This document shows positions 43,824 through 53,744 of a stretch of DNA of 64,000 bases, in pieces. A model generated the notes under the pieces. The model saw nothing but the letters and a program-made list of their open reading frames with translations. It had not been told where the DNA came from and did no database searches. Positions within the stretch are counted from its first letter, which is position 1, and every line of letters starts with the position of its first letter. Source of the stretch: Puia sp. (GTDB lineage: Bacteria; Bacteroidota; Bacteroidia; Chitinophagales; Chitinophagaceae). Where the stretch lies: NCBI GenBank assembly GCA_031292515.1, contig JARLGZ010000277.1:1-64000 (forward strand), given 5' to 3'. The position numbers and the translations under genes were made by a program.

Positions 43824-46601
43824 TTAAGTTTTTTCAGGTCCCGCCTGACCAAAGACTTTGTTGAAACGGTAGACAAAACTCAGCAAGACCAGCCGGCCGA
43901 TTCGACCCGCCGTCTGGGTGGAGATGGAATTGGGTCCCGATACCGCCGAGACGCTGGTTTTGTTGTCGAACAGGTTATAACAGGATAGCTGCAATTCCCC
44001 TCTCCTGTCCTTTAAGAGGGTCCTGAAGATCGTCGCATCCAGGTTTCCCACCGTGCTTCCGGGGAGGCCATCCTGTTTCCCCGTCACCTGCAGATGATAT
44101 TTCGCCGACAGGGTGAGTCCCAAAGGAAGCTGATAGCGCTCAGAAAGATCGTAGGTCTGCGTCAGCAGCGTGGTGCCGGCCTGCTGGATCGAATAGGAAG
44201 AGGCCGTATAGCCGATTCCCGCATTGGCATCGGTGTATGCCTTTTGACCGATATTGTACGATAGGCCAAGGGTCTGTGATCCGGAAAAACTGCGTCGCGT
44301 ATCTTCTACCCCATTTGTAAAACTTTTGTCTTTATTGTAATTCAGGGTGGTACTGAATTTGAGATTCCCGTGTTTGGTATGGCCGATCGGCAGGCCATAG
44401 CTGAGGTTGGTGTTGAGTCCCCAAATGCCATTGATATTGACATATTGTATTTCCTGAATACCCGAGGAAAGGGTGATATTGGAGGGAGCGATATGATTCG
44501 CAGAATAATTGCCGGCCACACGGAGCAACAGGGTGGTAAAGCTCTTGTCGCCCAAACTGGAAAAGGCGATACTGCCATTTTGATCAAATTGCTGTTTCAG
44601 CGCGGGGTTGCCGATATGTATCAACTGCGGATTGCTCAGGTCCGGGACCGGTTGTAACTGGTCAATACTGGGGTTGGTATTTTTTGCCTTGTATTCAAAA
44701 CTGACACTTTTCTCACGTGACAATGTGTAGCCCAGGAACAAACGAGGCGACCAATTGTAAAAATGCTGGATGAGTGCGCTATCGTTGCTTCTGTTGAGGT
44801 TTTTCAACTTTGTGAAATCCATCCCCATGCCTACCTGATATCGAAAGCGGCCGCCTGTTTTATTGTAGCCTCCTTCGAGATGGTGAACGATCGTCGAGTA
44901 GCTGAAATGGCTGCTGGTGAGCGTATCGGCAAGATCGTATTTCCCGCTAAGAGGGTCCCAGTCAAAACTGTTTTTGTCGGCGTGGCTGTTGGATAACGAC
45001 CCGTTATAGCCGATATTGATACTATTCCGGTGGCCGACCGGTTCCGTATAATCAATGTTTCCCTGGTATAGCTGAGTTGTTTTTACCGGATCGGAGACCT
45101 GGTTTACGAGTTGGTCCAGGGCAGGACTTCCGGTGCTGTCGAAGGCCTTTGTCTGGGTTTGAAGACCGTCCCTGGCGGCAGTCCGCGAAAAGGATTGATC
45201 GAAACTGGCGGCCAATATGCGCCTGTCTTTCGCGAAACGATGTCCCCAGGTGATATTGGTTTTTAGGGATGTCTCATGGCTGGTGTCGCCATTTTGCGTC
45301 AACGTTTTGTTGAGCAGATACGAGAGAACCGTTTTTTGCGCGGTCGTCGTGGCACTGTCCAACTGGTTGGCGCCCCCTTTTGAAAAGGCTATTTCAGGAC
45401 GAATGACAATCTCGTCGCTTTTGCCCGGGGTCCAGGTTGTTTTGGCGGAGAGGAGTTGATTGGAATAATAAGTGGTACTGTTCCCGCTGTCGTTTTGAAG
45501 AAGCGTGGAATCACCCAAAAAGGTCTGGCTGTCCGAACGATGGTTGGTGCTTTGATGGCTTTGATTGCCGGAATAGTTTACGACCAGGTCCCATTTGGGG
45601 GACAGCTTTATTCCGAAATTGGCAGATCCGGTAATCGTCCGACTCTTGCCGGCGCCGGAAGGAAGCGCACCATTGAGGGAGATGACTGATTTTCCGACCA
45701 TGACGAAGCCGCCTCCCTGCCCACTGTGATCGGTGCCATTGTAGAGGCCGTTGATGTTGTTTGCGTTCAGGACGGCAAATTGCATCCGGTCATCGCCCAG
45801 CATCAAAAAGTCATTGCCTCCCGCTGAATAGCCTGCCTGCCCACCTTGTCCCCCCATCCCCGCGTATACTTTTCCGGTGAGGCTTCTCTTCTTTTTTTCT
45901 TTGATGACCAGGTTGAGGGCCTTATCGGGATCGATATCCTTGATACCTGTCAGTCTTGACTGGTAGGAAGATGCATCAAATGCTTCTACGGATTGAACCA
46001 TATCTGCCGTCAGGTTTTGCGAAGCCAGCCGAGGATCGTTTAAGAAAAAGTCTCTCCCGTCGATGAAGATTTTCCGAACGGGTCTGCCCTGGAAGGTAAT
46101 ATTGCCTTGTGGGTCAACGCTGATGCCCGGGAGCTTTTTAAGCAGGTCCTCGACCGTCGCGTTGGGAGGAACCGGGTAGGCGCCTGCATTGTAGACAAGG
46201 GTGTCATTCTTCATCTTTACCGGAGGACCCGCGCCTTCTACGACCACGTCCCGCAGCCGTTTTCCCGTTTTTACCAGCATAAACCGGCCCAAATCCAAGT
46301 GAGGGGGCGAGCCTGTCGCCGAGAACGCCCTCGATACCGTTGCATATCCCACAAAGGACACCGACAACAAAAAATGTCCCGGCCCCGGGATCCTGAGTGT
46401 AAACTCGTTCTTTTTACAGGCTATGCGGGTTACCAGGCCGCTATCGGGTAACCTCCAGAGGGTGACCGTGGCCCCGGCGAGCACCTGGTGGCTGGTGTCG
46501 GTAATATACCCACTGACCAGCTGTTGGGCGGTGGCCGGCGCAAAACGGATACAATGTAATACCAGGATCAGTCCTCTGTAAATGTGTTTCCGTCGGATCA
46601 T
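43824..46601 (-). CDS. TonB-dependent outer-membrane receptor
   Basis: 925 residues. A signal peptide is followed by a carboxypeptidase-regulatory-like domain (QQLVSGYITDTSHQVLAGAT and FLLSVSFVGYATVSR), a plug domain (VEDLLKKLPGISVDPQGNIT, KIFIDGRDFFLNDP), and a long beta-barrel rich in Y/S/N. It belongs to the SusC-unrelated outer-membrane beta-barrel group with the LPGISVD-x-GN signature. No SusD partner is present. It is flanked by two related unknown genes and a TetR gene on the same strand, 20 bases upstream of the 148-residue gene. The substrate cannot be inferred. Confidence 0.92.
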   Translation of the reverse strand: MIRRKHIYRGLILVLHCIRFAPATAQQLVSGYITDTSHQVLAGATVTLWRLPDSGLVTRIACKKNEFTLRIPGPGHFLLSVSFVGYATVSRAFSATGSPPHLDLGRFMLVKTGKRLRDVVVEGAGPPVKMKNDTLVYNAGAYPVPPNATVEDLLKKLPGISVDPQGNITFQGRPVRKIFIDGRDFFLNDPRLASQNLTADMVQSVEAFDASSYQSRLTGIKDIDPDKALNLVIKEKKKRSLTGKVYAGMGGQGGQAGYSAGGNDFLMLGDDRMQFAVLNANNINGLYNGTDHSGQGGGFVMVGKSVISLNGALPSGAGKSRTITGSANFGIKLSPKWDLVVNYSGNQSHQSTNHRSDSQTFLGDSTLLQNDSGNSTTYYSNQLLSAKTTWTPGKSDEIVIRPEIAFSKGGANQLDSATTTAQKTVLSYLLNKTLTQNGDTSHETSLKTNITWGHRFAKDRRILAASFDQSFSRTAARDGLQTQTKAFDSTGSPALDQLVNQVSDPVKTTQLYQGNIDYTEPVGHRNSINIGYNGSLSNSHADKNSFDWDPLSGKYDLADTLTSSHFSYSTIVHHLEGGYNKTGGRFRYQVGMGMDFTKLKNLNRSNDSALIQHFYNWSPRLFLGYTLSREKSVSFEYKAKNTNPSIDQLQPVPDLSNPQLIHIGNPALKQQFDQNGSIAFSSLGDKSFTTLLLRVAGNYSANHIAPSNITLSSGIQEIQYVNINGIWGLNTNLSYGLPIGHTKHGNLKFSTTLNYNKDKSFTNGVEDTRRSFSGSQTLGLSYNIGQKAYTDANAGIGYTASSYSIQQAGTTLLTQTYDLSERYQLPLGLTLSAKYHLQVTGKQDGLPGSTVGNLDATIFRTLLKDRRGELQLSCYNLFDNKTSVSAVSGPNSISTQTAGRIGRLVLLSFVYRFNKVFGQAGPEKT

Positions 46602-46708
46602 CGTTCACTGAATCGGTGAGCAAAAAGGGAATGGAAATCCCCTTTTGCGTGGGTCCCCGTTGCAAAACAACCGGACGCTCAAAAACAACTAATGGAGGGT
46701 GAACTTTT

Positions 46709-47485
46709 TTACGAAAAAGGGAAACTGGGGAACTGCCGGTTGATACATGCCTGTCGCCACCGCTGATAGCTCAATATCATTTCCGGATCGTCTGACCGGC
46801 TGAACCGTTTTTCGACTTTCAGCAGGTCTATATAGTCTTTGACCTTCCGGGCCTCCGTCTCCGGCCATGACCCCTTCCTCATCAGATAGGCTTTTACTTC
46901 GTTGCCATCAATCTCCGGGTGGTGCTTGGTCAGCGACTGGATCGTAAAACGGACGTATTCGTTTTCCATGTACTTTTCTTTCGCATAGCCCCTCTCCATC
47001 ATTTCGTCGAGGCCTACCTTGATGACACAGGAAGGAAGCGGGTAGCTTTTGACGACCGGTTCCGCGCCGGATATCTCCCGGGGGTCCCAGGTCTTTATCC
47101 ATTGCTCGATGTCATGGACCTCGTCCGGAACAGCGATGATGACGGATGCCCTGCATTTATCGCCCAATTTGAACAGGTCCCCGGTGTCGAGACCGCAGGC
47201 GATCAAGAGGGCTGTCGAAAAAACGTCCCGAAGGTATTCCCGGAGGGACCGGATTATGAACAGGGGACCGGTACCGGAAAATCGTATTCCATTGTTAAAG
47301 CGTTCAAGCGGTTCTTGTTCCAGTTCTTTTTGAATGTCGGAAATCTTCTTGTCCTCCCTGCATAAGAGCAGGACCTCGTCGAAGCGGGCCTCTTTTTTGG
47401 CCAGCTCCCTCGCGAAATCGCAGGCGATTTGATACAGTTTGTCGTGTTTACCCGATGGATCGAGGTAATAGTGGATGGTAAGCAT
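46709..47485 (-). CDS. Unknown protein related to the 148-residue protein, with extra C-terminal region
   Basis: 258 residues, cytoplasmic. Residues 1-125 correspond to the 148-residue protein at 43357 (LLIACGLDTGDLFKLGDK and IIAVPDEVHDIEQWIK). An additional helical C-terminus follows (YMENEYVRFTIQSLTKHHPE and VKDYIDLLKVEKRFSRSDD). It starts the minus-strand set that continues with the receptor, 107 bases downstream. Not recognised as a named family. Confidence 0.65.
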   Translation of the reverse strand: MLTIHYYLDPSGKHDKLYQIACDFARELAKKEARFDEVLLLCREDKKISDIQKELEQEPLERFNNGIRFSGTGPLFIIRSLREYLRDVFSTALLIACGLDTGDLFKLGDKCRASVIIAVPDEVHDIEQWIKTWDPREISGAEPVVKSYPLPSCVIKVGLDEMMERGYAKEKYMENEYVRFTIQSLTKHHPEIDGNEVKAYLMRKGSWPETEARKVKDYIDLLKVEKRFSRSDDPEMILSYQRWRQACINRQFPSFPFS

Positions 47486-47876
47486 ATGGCAGTTGGTTTT
47501 GGTCGTCTAATGTAGAAATCAAATCATTCATATCATAGGGTACACTTAACCGTTATTGTTATTTTTTGAGCCGGGAATCGATTTCCATTTTGAACCGGCT
47601 TTGGCTGTTGAGCCTCTGATCGATCCCGTCGGTAGGTGGGTGTTTCAAAATAGAGCTATCAAAAACTGTGGTCATATAGCTTTAAAAACCTCCCTGGGGC
47701 CCGACTTGTGAATTCGGGAGTATTTGGGTCTTTCCAGGCACCGCCTTCAAAAATGCTCCCGATTCGGCTATTTGGAATGATTTTTTTACCGCAATTTTCG
47801 GGTACTAACCGAAACCCGATGTTCAGCTCCTTTTTGCAGTGCGGAACCTTCTATTATTTATTGAAACCTTATTCTC
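47486..47876. other. Intergenic region of divergent genes
   Basis: 391 bases between the 258-residue gene and the AraC gene. No open frame of note, no clear terminator or consensus promoter; it presumably holds the two divergent promoters. Confidence 0.4.
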
Positions 47877-48875
47877 ATGAGAAAAACATTTGTCAACGGG
47901 ACTTTAGTGTCTGAGAGCCCTGTTGAACCCCTTTCGAAAGGGTATTTTACTGCCAGGAATTGGAAGAACACGGTCGTAAGCGGCCCATTCGGGTCCATCC
48001 TATATAACAGCCTGTACGCCCAAGACTTTGAAATCGAAATCCGTCAATTCCTGATCAAATCCCGTAACCCGGTACCCATAGAAATAGTAGACGATGAAAA
48101 GCCTGGCGGAGCTTTCGTCATGTGTATCTTCGATCCGCTGGTTACTGAGTGGGAAGGCTTCCCGCGGCGTGTGATGAAGGAGGGGCAGTATGGGCTGCTG
48201 CATATGCGACCGGAGCGTTTTACTACTAGTTTGAAGAGAGGTGTATATGCCTTGTATAAGGTCAACCTACCAGACCACTACTTTGACTATCTCCTCGGCA
48301 GGCATTGCAAACTGGCAGAGTTTTACGTGAAAATCCGGGATAACCGGCCCGCGTTGTTGTGTGTCGACGAGAAAATAAAAGCACCCTGGCACATGTATTT
48401 CAATTTCAAAAAATTGCTGGAGACGCCGCTTGATGGAGATGACCGGGAGTTGATCCTGTATCATTTCCTGGAACGCTTTATCGATCTGTTGATCCCTCCC
48501 CTGGTAAAAGGAATCGTGAGACCTATCAGCATCCCATACAAGCTTCACCGGATTGCGAAAGTAGCCCGGATGATCGAAGAAGACCCTTCCAGAGACCTGT
48601 CTGCCAATGTTCTTTCCGTTCTTGCAAAGACAAGCAAAACCAATTTGAACATTGGGTTTCAAGAGCTGTTTGGTGTAACCCCCAATGGGTTTGTGACAGA
48701 GGTACGCTTGCAGAAAGCATTGGACCTTGTGCTGAATTCCAATGAGACGATGAAGGGCATTTCCCAAAAAACAGGGTATAGCAATGATATGGTCTTTCTC
48801 CGGGCGTTTAAGCATGTGCTCAATATTTATCCAAGTGAACTGCGAGCCAAAGAAGGTGTTGTAAATGGTAGTTGA
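47877..48875 (+). CDS. AraC-family transcriptional regulator
   Basis: 332 residues. The C-terminal 100 residues form the double HTH: VARMIEEDPSRDLSANVLSV, LNIGFQELFGVTPNGFVTEV and ISQKTGYSNDMVFLRAFKHV, ending LNIYPSELRAK. The N-terminal part is not a classic cupin and may bind a ligand. Divergent from the receptor gene set, so it could regulate that set, or only itself. Confidence 0.93.
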   Translation: MRKTFVNGTLVSESPVEPLSKGYFTARNWKNTVVSGPFGSILYNSLYAQDFEIEIRQFLIKSRNPVPIEIVDDEKPGGAFVMCIFDPLVTEWEGFPRRVMKEGQYGLLHMRPERFTTSLKRGVYALYKVNLPDHYFDYLLGRHCKLAEFYVKIRDNRPALLCVDEKIKAPWHMYFNFKKLLETPLDGDDRELILYHFLERFIDLLIPPLVKGIVRPISIPYKLHRIAKVARMIEEDPSRDLSANVLSVLAKTSKTNLNIGFQELFGVTPNGFVTEVRLQKALDLVLNSNETMKGISQKTGYSNDMVFLRAFKHVLNIYPSELRAKEGVVNGS

Positions 48876-49189
48876 TTTTTTGGTGAAAATTTCTTTTTTA
48901 GGATTGAGATGTATAATTTCATAAGAGAAAGATTGGTAACCTTAGAAGCATATTCCTACACTTCCAGACGACGTAAAAGACTTCATAGGCTGATCTGTAC
49001 AGTGAAATCGAAGGGCGTAATTTTCATTTCCTATCCAACCGTTTGATGCCAGGCGCGAAGTTGCAACGCTTGGTTTCCGATAGACGTATTGACCCACTTC
49101 CCGGGGCGGGCTTTATGCGCCATTCCGGATACAAAAACATTAGGGCAGCCAGACCATCGGATAGTGATTGGGATTTATGAGTTACCATC
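48876..49189. other. Intergenic stretch after the AraC gene
   Basis: About 310 bases with no gene. AT-rich at first, then with short open frames only. It ends at a hairpin terminator. Confidence 0.4.
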
Positions 49190-49220
49190 GGGGTCAGTCG
49201 CTGGGATTGACCCCCTTTTT
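49190..49220 (+). terminator. Intrinsic terminator before the methyltransferase gene
   Basis: A 7-bp stem GGGGTCA/TGACCCC with an 11-base loop is followed by C and TTTTT. It could end the AraC transcript, although it is about 315 bases past that stop codon. Confidence 0.6.
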
Positions 49221-49293
49221 GAGTTTTTCCACCGTAAATAGGATAAGGATATCCGGGCCGAACAACCATCGCTCACCTATATATTATGCAATC

Positions 49294-50028
49294 ATGACAC
49301 TCAGTCAAGTAATGACCCCGGCAGAGGTAGGATTGTCTACCCTGGAAAACCTTGCCGAATGCCCGGCCTTGAATGCCTGGATGTACCAGACGATCCGCCC
49401 GTATGTAAAGGGCCGGGTGCTGGAGATCGGCAGCGGGATCGGCAATATCTCCGAACAATTTGTCAAAGACGGATACCCGATCACGGTCAGCGACTATAGC
49501 CTGGATTACTGCCGGGCGCTGGAGAAACGCTTTGGCTACGAATCGCTGGTGGAAGATGTCGTACACCTGGACCTGGCCGATAAGGACCTGGAAGCGCATC
49601 ATCCCGAATTGCTCGGCACCTTCAATACCCTTTTCGCGCTGAACGTTGTCGAACACATCGAGCTAGACGGACTGGCCATCAGCAACTGCCGCAAGCTATT
49701 GGCGAAGCAAGGAAACGTAGTCATCCTGGTGCCCTCCTATCCTGGCCTGTATAATATCCTGGACGAGAAGCTCGAACACTTTCGCCGGTACACGACCGAA
49801 TCCATGCGCATGCTGTTGTCTCCCGATTTTAAGGTTACGACGACCTTCCATTTCAACCTGGCTGCGATCCCCGGGTGGTTTTGGGCGGGATCCGTGCTCA
49901 AAAAACCAACCTTGCCGGCCGGACCGTTGAAATGGTATAACAGACTGGTGCCGCTTTTTAAATTCATGGACGAGTTGACCTTTCACCAGGCAGGCGTTTC
50001 CGTGATTGGCGTAGGACAGCGAAGATAG
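49294..50028 (+). CDS. SAM-dependent class I methyltransferase
   Basis: 244 residues from ATG 49294; upstream codons in frame run through the terminator and are not protein-like. Motif I is VLEIGSGIGNISEQFVKDG, motif II/post-I acidic ITVSDYSLDYC, then NTLFALNVVEHIELD and GNVVILVPSYPGLYNILD, a pattern found in methyltransferases beside polysaccharide or lipid genes. Substrate unknown. It ends 8 bases from the convergent sugar-isomerase gene. Confidence 0.9.
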   Translation: MTLSQVMTPAEVGLSTLENLAECPALNAWMYQTIRPYVKGRVLEIGSGIGNISEQFVKDGYPITVSDYSLDYCRALEKRFGYESLVEDVVHLDLADKDLEAHHPELLGTFNTLFALNVVEHIELDGLAISNCRKLLAKQGNVVILVPSYPGLYNILDEKLEHFRRYTTESMRMLLSPDFKVTTTFHFNLAAIPGWFWAGSVLKKPTLPAGPLKWYNRLVPLFKFMDELTFHQAGVSVIGVGQRR

Positions 50029-50035
50029 GCGGCGC

Positions 50036-50908
50036 TCAGGAAGTTCCCTGGCGACCCGCGGCGAGCGTCGCGGGTTCGTGTCCATATCTTGACTGGTTGC
50101 TGAGAAGCGTGTTATAACGTCCCTTTAGCAGCTTCATCATGTAGTAGTTACATGTCCACTGATTTGCTATCGGGGGGCTACCGTCTTTGGGTAAATGCAC
50201 CATATAGGGGAAGGGTCCGAACTCGGGGGTGATGGTGAGCCTTTCCCCGGAGCGGGCTTTTTGCAGGAATACCGCATCCCACCAGCCAAGATGCCGGTAC
50301 AATTCGACTTGCCAGGTCAGGGACCGGGGATCGGTGACCTGGGGACCTTCGGCGTATCCGACCCGTGCATGGATATGGTCTGTTTTTGCGATGGCCAGGC
50401 TGACGGCTTCTGCCTGGTCTTCCAGGAGCGACTCGGCGGTGTTGACCCAATGAGAGATATCCAGGGTCAGCCGCAGATCGGGTATTTGTTCCAGGAAGGG
50501 GCGGGTGATATGCGCGGCAAAGGAGAATTTGCCGCGGTGCGTTTCGTGAACGACCTGGTAGGCATTCCCCAATTCAATCAGCCGGCGGTTTTGGTCGAAG
50601 GTAAAAAAGTCCTTGCCCGTCTGGGAATTGATACGGACATGCGGCAGCGGGTGAATCCGTTTCAGCCAGGCCTCGAAACTCCTATAATGTTCCTCGAAGT
50701 CTGCTTCTCTCGTATCAAAGTGTTGGGGCAGGATCTGCAGACCGTAATTTTGAGCACTGACCCAGGCGTTTGTCAGCTCGCTATCTTTTACGTCGCGGGC
50801 AATGGCGTATTCGATGCCATCATAGCCCGCCGCCTTGACTTTTTTACAGAATTCATCCCAGGGCATGTCTTCACTGCCCCATCGCGGACAAAAAAAGAGG
50901 ATTTCCAT
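50036..50908 (-). CDS. Sugar-phosphate isomerase/epimerase-like protein
   Basis: About 290 residues from ATG 50908 (MEILFFCPRWGSEDMPWDEF); the frame extends upstream into the PhyH gene but that part is not conserved-looking. AP-endonuclease-2/xylose-isomerase TIM-barrel features: AAGYDGIEYAI near the start, VVHETHRGKF and LTLDISHWVN metal-ligand regions, then HIHARVGYAEGPQV and ITPEFGPFPYM. Probably a cytoplasmic isomerase of the sugar catabolic operon. Confidence 0.85.
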   Translation of the reverse strand: MEILFFCPRWGSEDMPWDEFCKKVKAAGYDGIEYAIARDVKDSELTNAWVSAQNYGLQILPQHFDTREADFEEHYRSFEAWLKRIHPLPHVRINSQTGKDFFTFDQNRRLIELGNAYQVVHETHRGKFSFAAHITRPFLEQIPDLRLTLDISHWVNTAESLLEDQAEAVSLAIAKTDHIHARVGYAEGPQVTDPRSLTWQVELYRHLGWWDAVFLQKARSGERLTITPEFGPFPYMVHLPKDGSPPIANQWTCNYYMMKLLKGRYNTLLSNQSRYGHEPATLAAGRQGTS

Positions 50909-50931
50909 GGAAAAGTTTATAGGGGGGTGAA

Positions 50932-51861
50932 CTAATTTTTCTTGATATTCAGTTTTTCCGGACGGAGATAGGGCTTGATGATATCCTCGATTCCCTTCCA
51001 TGCATAGGGATCTATACCCGCCACTATTTCGATGTCCCGCATATCTTCCCGCGGCGACAAGTTGCCATCCTGATCCCAGGGCAGCATCGAATCCGCATTC
51101 ATATAATGATTGACCAGGGCCCTCCGGAAACAGTCCGGGGTCTTGTTCTGGCGCGAGCTGTGCAAGGTATAGCCGTTGAAGAAAACGACGGAGCCGCTTT
51201 TGACCTCTACGGGCAGGGCGGCATCGGATGGGTACCGGGAAACGTCGATAGAATCCGTGTCGGCATATTCATTGCTTTCAATGTCCACCCGTTTCATGAT
51301 ATAGCCAGGCCTGCCCGGTATGATCCAAAGACACCCGTTTTCGATCGTGGCATCGTCGATGGCGATCCAGACGCCGATCAGGGATTTGTCGCGGGTGGGG
51401 ATGTAAAACTCATCCTGGTGCCAGGATTGGCCGGCCTTCCCCGGACCTTTTACAAAGAGCATGGATTGCAAGGCTTTCACATTGGGACCCAGCAGGCCGG
51501 TGAGGACATCGACAATCCGGCGTTGATGCAGGAAGCGACGGATCAGCTCCGATATTTTATGGGGAAAGTGGATGGCGACATATTTCTTTAAAACGTCGGC
51601 GTCCGACTCGCCCGTTTTTACCGGAAGAGTCCCTTCGACGATTCCTCTTAGTCCCCGGAAGATAGCAGCGGTCTCTTCTTTTAGCGCGTGGATCTCATCG
51701 GTGTTCACCAGGTCCGGGGCTATGAGAAAGCCGTATTCCTGGTAGAAGGCAATGTTCTCGGGCGACAGATTGCCGTTTTGTAGCTGACTGGGTTCCAGAA
51801 GCCCGACGGAAGTGCCCGGGGAGGAAAGGGTTGTCAACGGTGTCAATTCTTTGGTAGACAT
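50932..51861 (-). CDS. Phytanoyl-CoA dioxygenase (PhyH) family protein
   Basis: About 309 residues from ATG 51861. A Fe(II)/2-oxoglutarate-dependent oxygenase: the HxD pair is in GQSWHQDEFYIP and the distal His in NGYTLHSSRQNK, followed by an Arg (RRALVNHYMN) for 2-oxoglutarate. Bacterial PhyH proteins hydroxylate various small molecules. In a sugar operon the substrate may be a sugar or aglycone, but that is inference. It lies 23 bases upstream of the isomerase gene. Confidence 0.9.
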   Translation of the reverse strand: MSTKELTPLTTLSSPGTSVGLLEPSQLQNGNLSPENIAFYQEYGFLIAPDLVNTDEIHALKEETAAIFRGLRGIVEGTLPVKTGESDADVLKKYVAIHFPHKISELIRRFLHQRRIVDVLTGLLGPNVKALQSMLFVKGPGKAGQSWHQDEFYIPTRDKSLIGVWIAIDDATIENGCLWIIPGRPGYIMKRVDIESNEYADTDSIDVSRYPSDAALPVEVKSGSVVFFNGYTLHSSRQNKTPDCFRRALVNHYMNADSMLPWDQDGNLSPREDMRDIEIVAGIDPYAWKGIEDIIKPYLRPEKLNIKKN

Positions 51862-51882
51862 ATCGTTCAATTTTATAAAGAA

Positions 51883-53193
51883 TTACGACATAAAAAGGGT
51901 CTCTATCTCCTCCAGCGACCGGCCCTTTGTCTCGCGGATTTTAAAAAGCAGGTAGACGAAGGCGAGGGCGCACAGGGCAGCATAGCAGCAAAGGGTATAC
52001 GCGGTTCCCAGGTGTTTGGTCAGGATGGGGAAGGTGCAGGTCACCGCAAAATCCGCCAGCCAGAGGGCCAGGGTGGCCACCGATAGCGCTTTTGCTCGGA
52101 TACGGTTCGGAAAAATCTCCGAGAGATATACCCAGGTCACCGTACCCAGGGTGCAGCCGAAAGCGCCTACATACAGCAGCATGAAGATGAGAACCAGGTA
52201 GTGCGCAAAATAGTGAGCATGAAAACAGATGCCGATCACGACCAGGGAAAGCCCCATCAAGCAACAGCCTGCCAGCAGCAGCTTTTTTCGGCCCAGCTTA
52301 TCGACATAGGCGATGGCGATAAAGGTGGCCCCCACATTCACCACCCCGATGCCAATCGTCTGCAGCATCGAGGAGGCTCCATTTATTCCTGTCTGTTGGA
52401 AGATCACCGGTGCATAATAGAGAATCGAGTTGATGCCCGTCACCTGTTGGATGACGGCCAGCACAATCCCCAGTAGCAGGACCGGCCGATAAGCTTTTTG
52501 AAAGAGCCCGCTGTCCGAAGAGGTGTGGCCGGTGGACGGTGAAAAACTTCTTTCAATCTCCTTGAGTTCCTTTTCTACGTGCAAATCTCCGGAGGCCTTT
52601 TGTAAAACACGCTGAGCTTCCCGGCTTCTGCCCTGCCGGATCAGCCAGCGCGGGGTTTCCGGGACCAGCAGGAGCAATGCAGCAAAGAGCAGGGAAGGGG
52701 CGGCTTGGGAGGCGAACATCCAGCGCCAGCCGTCGACCCCAAAATTGCTGAAATAGTAGTTGGAAAAATAGGCGACCAGGATTCCCACAACGATCGCGCC
52801 TTGATAACAAGATACCAGGCGTCCACGCCAGGAAGCCGGGGCCATTTCGGAGATATACATCGGAGAGACCACGGCTGCGGCGCCGACTCCCAGGCCCCCT
52901 ACCAGCCGAAAGAAGATGAAGGAGACCAGGTGATGCGAGAGTCCCGCCCCCAGCCCGGACAGGGCAAAGAGGAAGGCGCAAATCAGCAGCACTTTTTTGC
53001 GTCCCCACCGGTCGGCCGATGACCCGGCGGCCAGGGCGCCTACGGCGCAACCGATCAGGATGCAGCTCACCGCCCAACCGAGGAGGTATTCATCAAGTTT
53101 AAAATAAGGGGTGATAAAGGGGATGGCTCCCGAGATGATGGCGGTATCAAACCCGAAGAGCAATCCCCCCAAGGCCGCAACGGCGCTGACCAA
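51883..53193 (-). CDS. MFS sugar porter
   Basis: 436 residues with 12 predicted membrane segments. Sugar-porter signatures: LGGLLFGFDTAIISGAIPF in TM1, SSADRWGRKKVLL after TM2, VPETPRWLIRQGR before the central loop, QQVTGINSILYYAPVIFQ in TM7, and KETKGRSLEEI-like RETKGRSLEEIETL at the end. Probably a proton-coupled monosaccharide importer of the inner membrane. The expected N-terminus is encoded (INRKFVILVSAVAAL), but no ATG or GTG occurs there. I use TTG at 53193, although an ATC or ATT start a few codons upstream is possible. Confidence 0.92.
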   Translation of the reverse strand: MVSAVAALGGLLFGFDTAIISGAIPFITPYFKLDEYLLGWAVSCILIGCAVGALAAGSSADRWGRKKVLLICAFLFALSGLGAGLSHHLVSFIFFRLVGGLGVGAAAVVSPMYISEMAPASWRGRLVSCYQGAIVVGILVAYFSNYYFSNFGVDGWRWMFASQAAPSLLFAALLLLVPETPRWLIRQGRSREAQRVLQKASGDLHVEKELKEIERSFSPSTGHTSSDSGLFQKAYRPVLLLGIVLAVIQQVTGINSILYYAPVIFQQTGINGASSMLQTIGIGVVNVGATFIAIAYVDKLGRKKLLLAGCCLMGLSLVVIGICFHAHYFAHYLVLIFMLLYVGAFGCTLGTVTWVYLSEIFPNRIRAKALSVATLALWLADFAVTCTFPILTKHLGTAYTLCCYAALCALAFVYLLFKIRETKGRSLEEIETLFMS

Positions 53194-53238
53194 TATGACA
53201 AATTTTCGATTGATAACGTATATTTTAAAAATGACCGA

Positions 53239-53721
53239 TCAAGGTTTTTGATAGATAGCCCGGCTTTGCCAGCTTTCACCATTGCTTGTATTCTCGACTT
53301 TCCGTATCAAGACCAGCTTCCCATCTATCAGCGAGTATGCGTCCGTGTATTTGAACGCCACCTTTCCTCCATCGTCACCGTAGATATCAGCGGATTCCGT
53401 GAAACTCTTACCATCATCGCCCCATTTGAGCAGGATGATTTTTTTCTTCTTCGAGCTTGTCGTGGTTTGAACTGGTTTGCCGTCAAAGGGTAAGGTCTCT
53501 GCCACCGTAATATCCGAGCCGTTTCCCGCTGTCTTTTTTTCGATCTGAATCGAGTGATCATTCTGTCTTAGCGTAATCTGATTGGGAGAGCCGTTGGCAT
53601 ACAGCCTACCGGAAATACTTTCCTGGCTGACAAACATCCAGGAGCCTGAAAAATCGCTTTTTTGCGCCCACAAGGCCGTTGCAAAAAGCAGACACGTAAA
53701 CATCATCATTGCCTTTTTCAT
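53239..53721 (-). CDS. Exported lipocalin-like small protein
   Basis: 160 residues with signal peptide MKKAMMMFTCLLFATALWAQ. The mature part starts SDFSGSWMFVSQES and is almost all beta strand, resembling small Bacteroidota lipocalin-like proteins. Located between the sugar porter and the glycoside hydrolase, it may bind a product in the periplasm. Function not established. Confidence 0.7.
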   Translation of the reverse strand: MKKAMMMFTCLLFATALWAQKSDFSGSWMFVSQESISGRLYANGSPNQITLRQNDHSIQIEKKTAGNGSDITVAETLPFDGKPVQTTTSSKKKKIILLKWGDDGKSFTESADIYGDDGGKVAFKYTDAYSLIDGKLVLIRKVENTSNGESWQSRAIYQKP

Positions 53722-53744
53722 TATTGTGTTTTTTTGATTACGGA

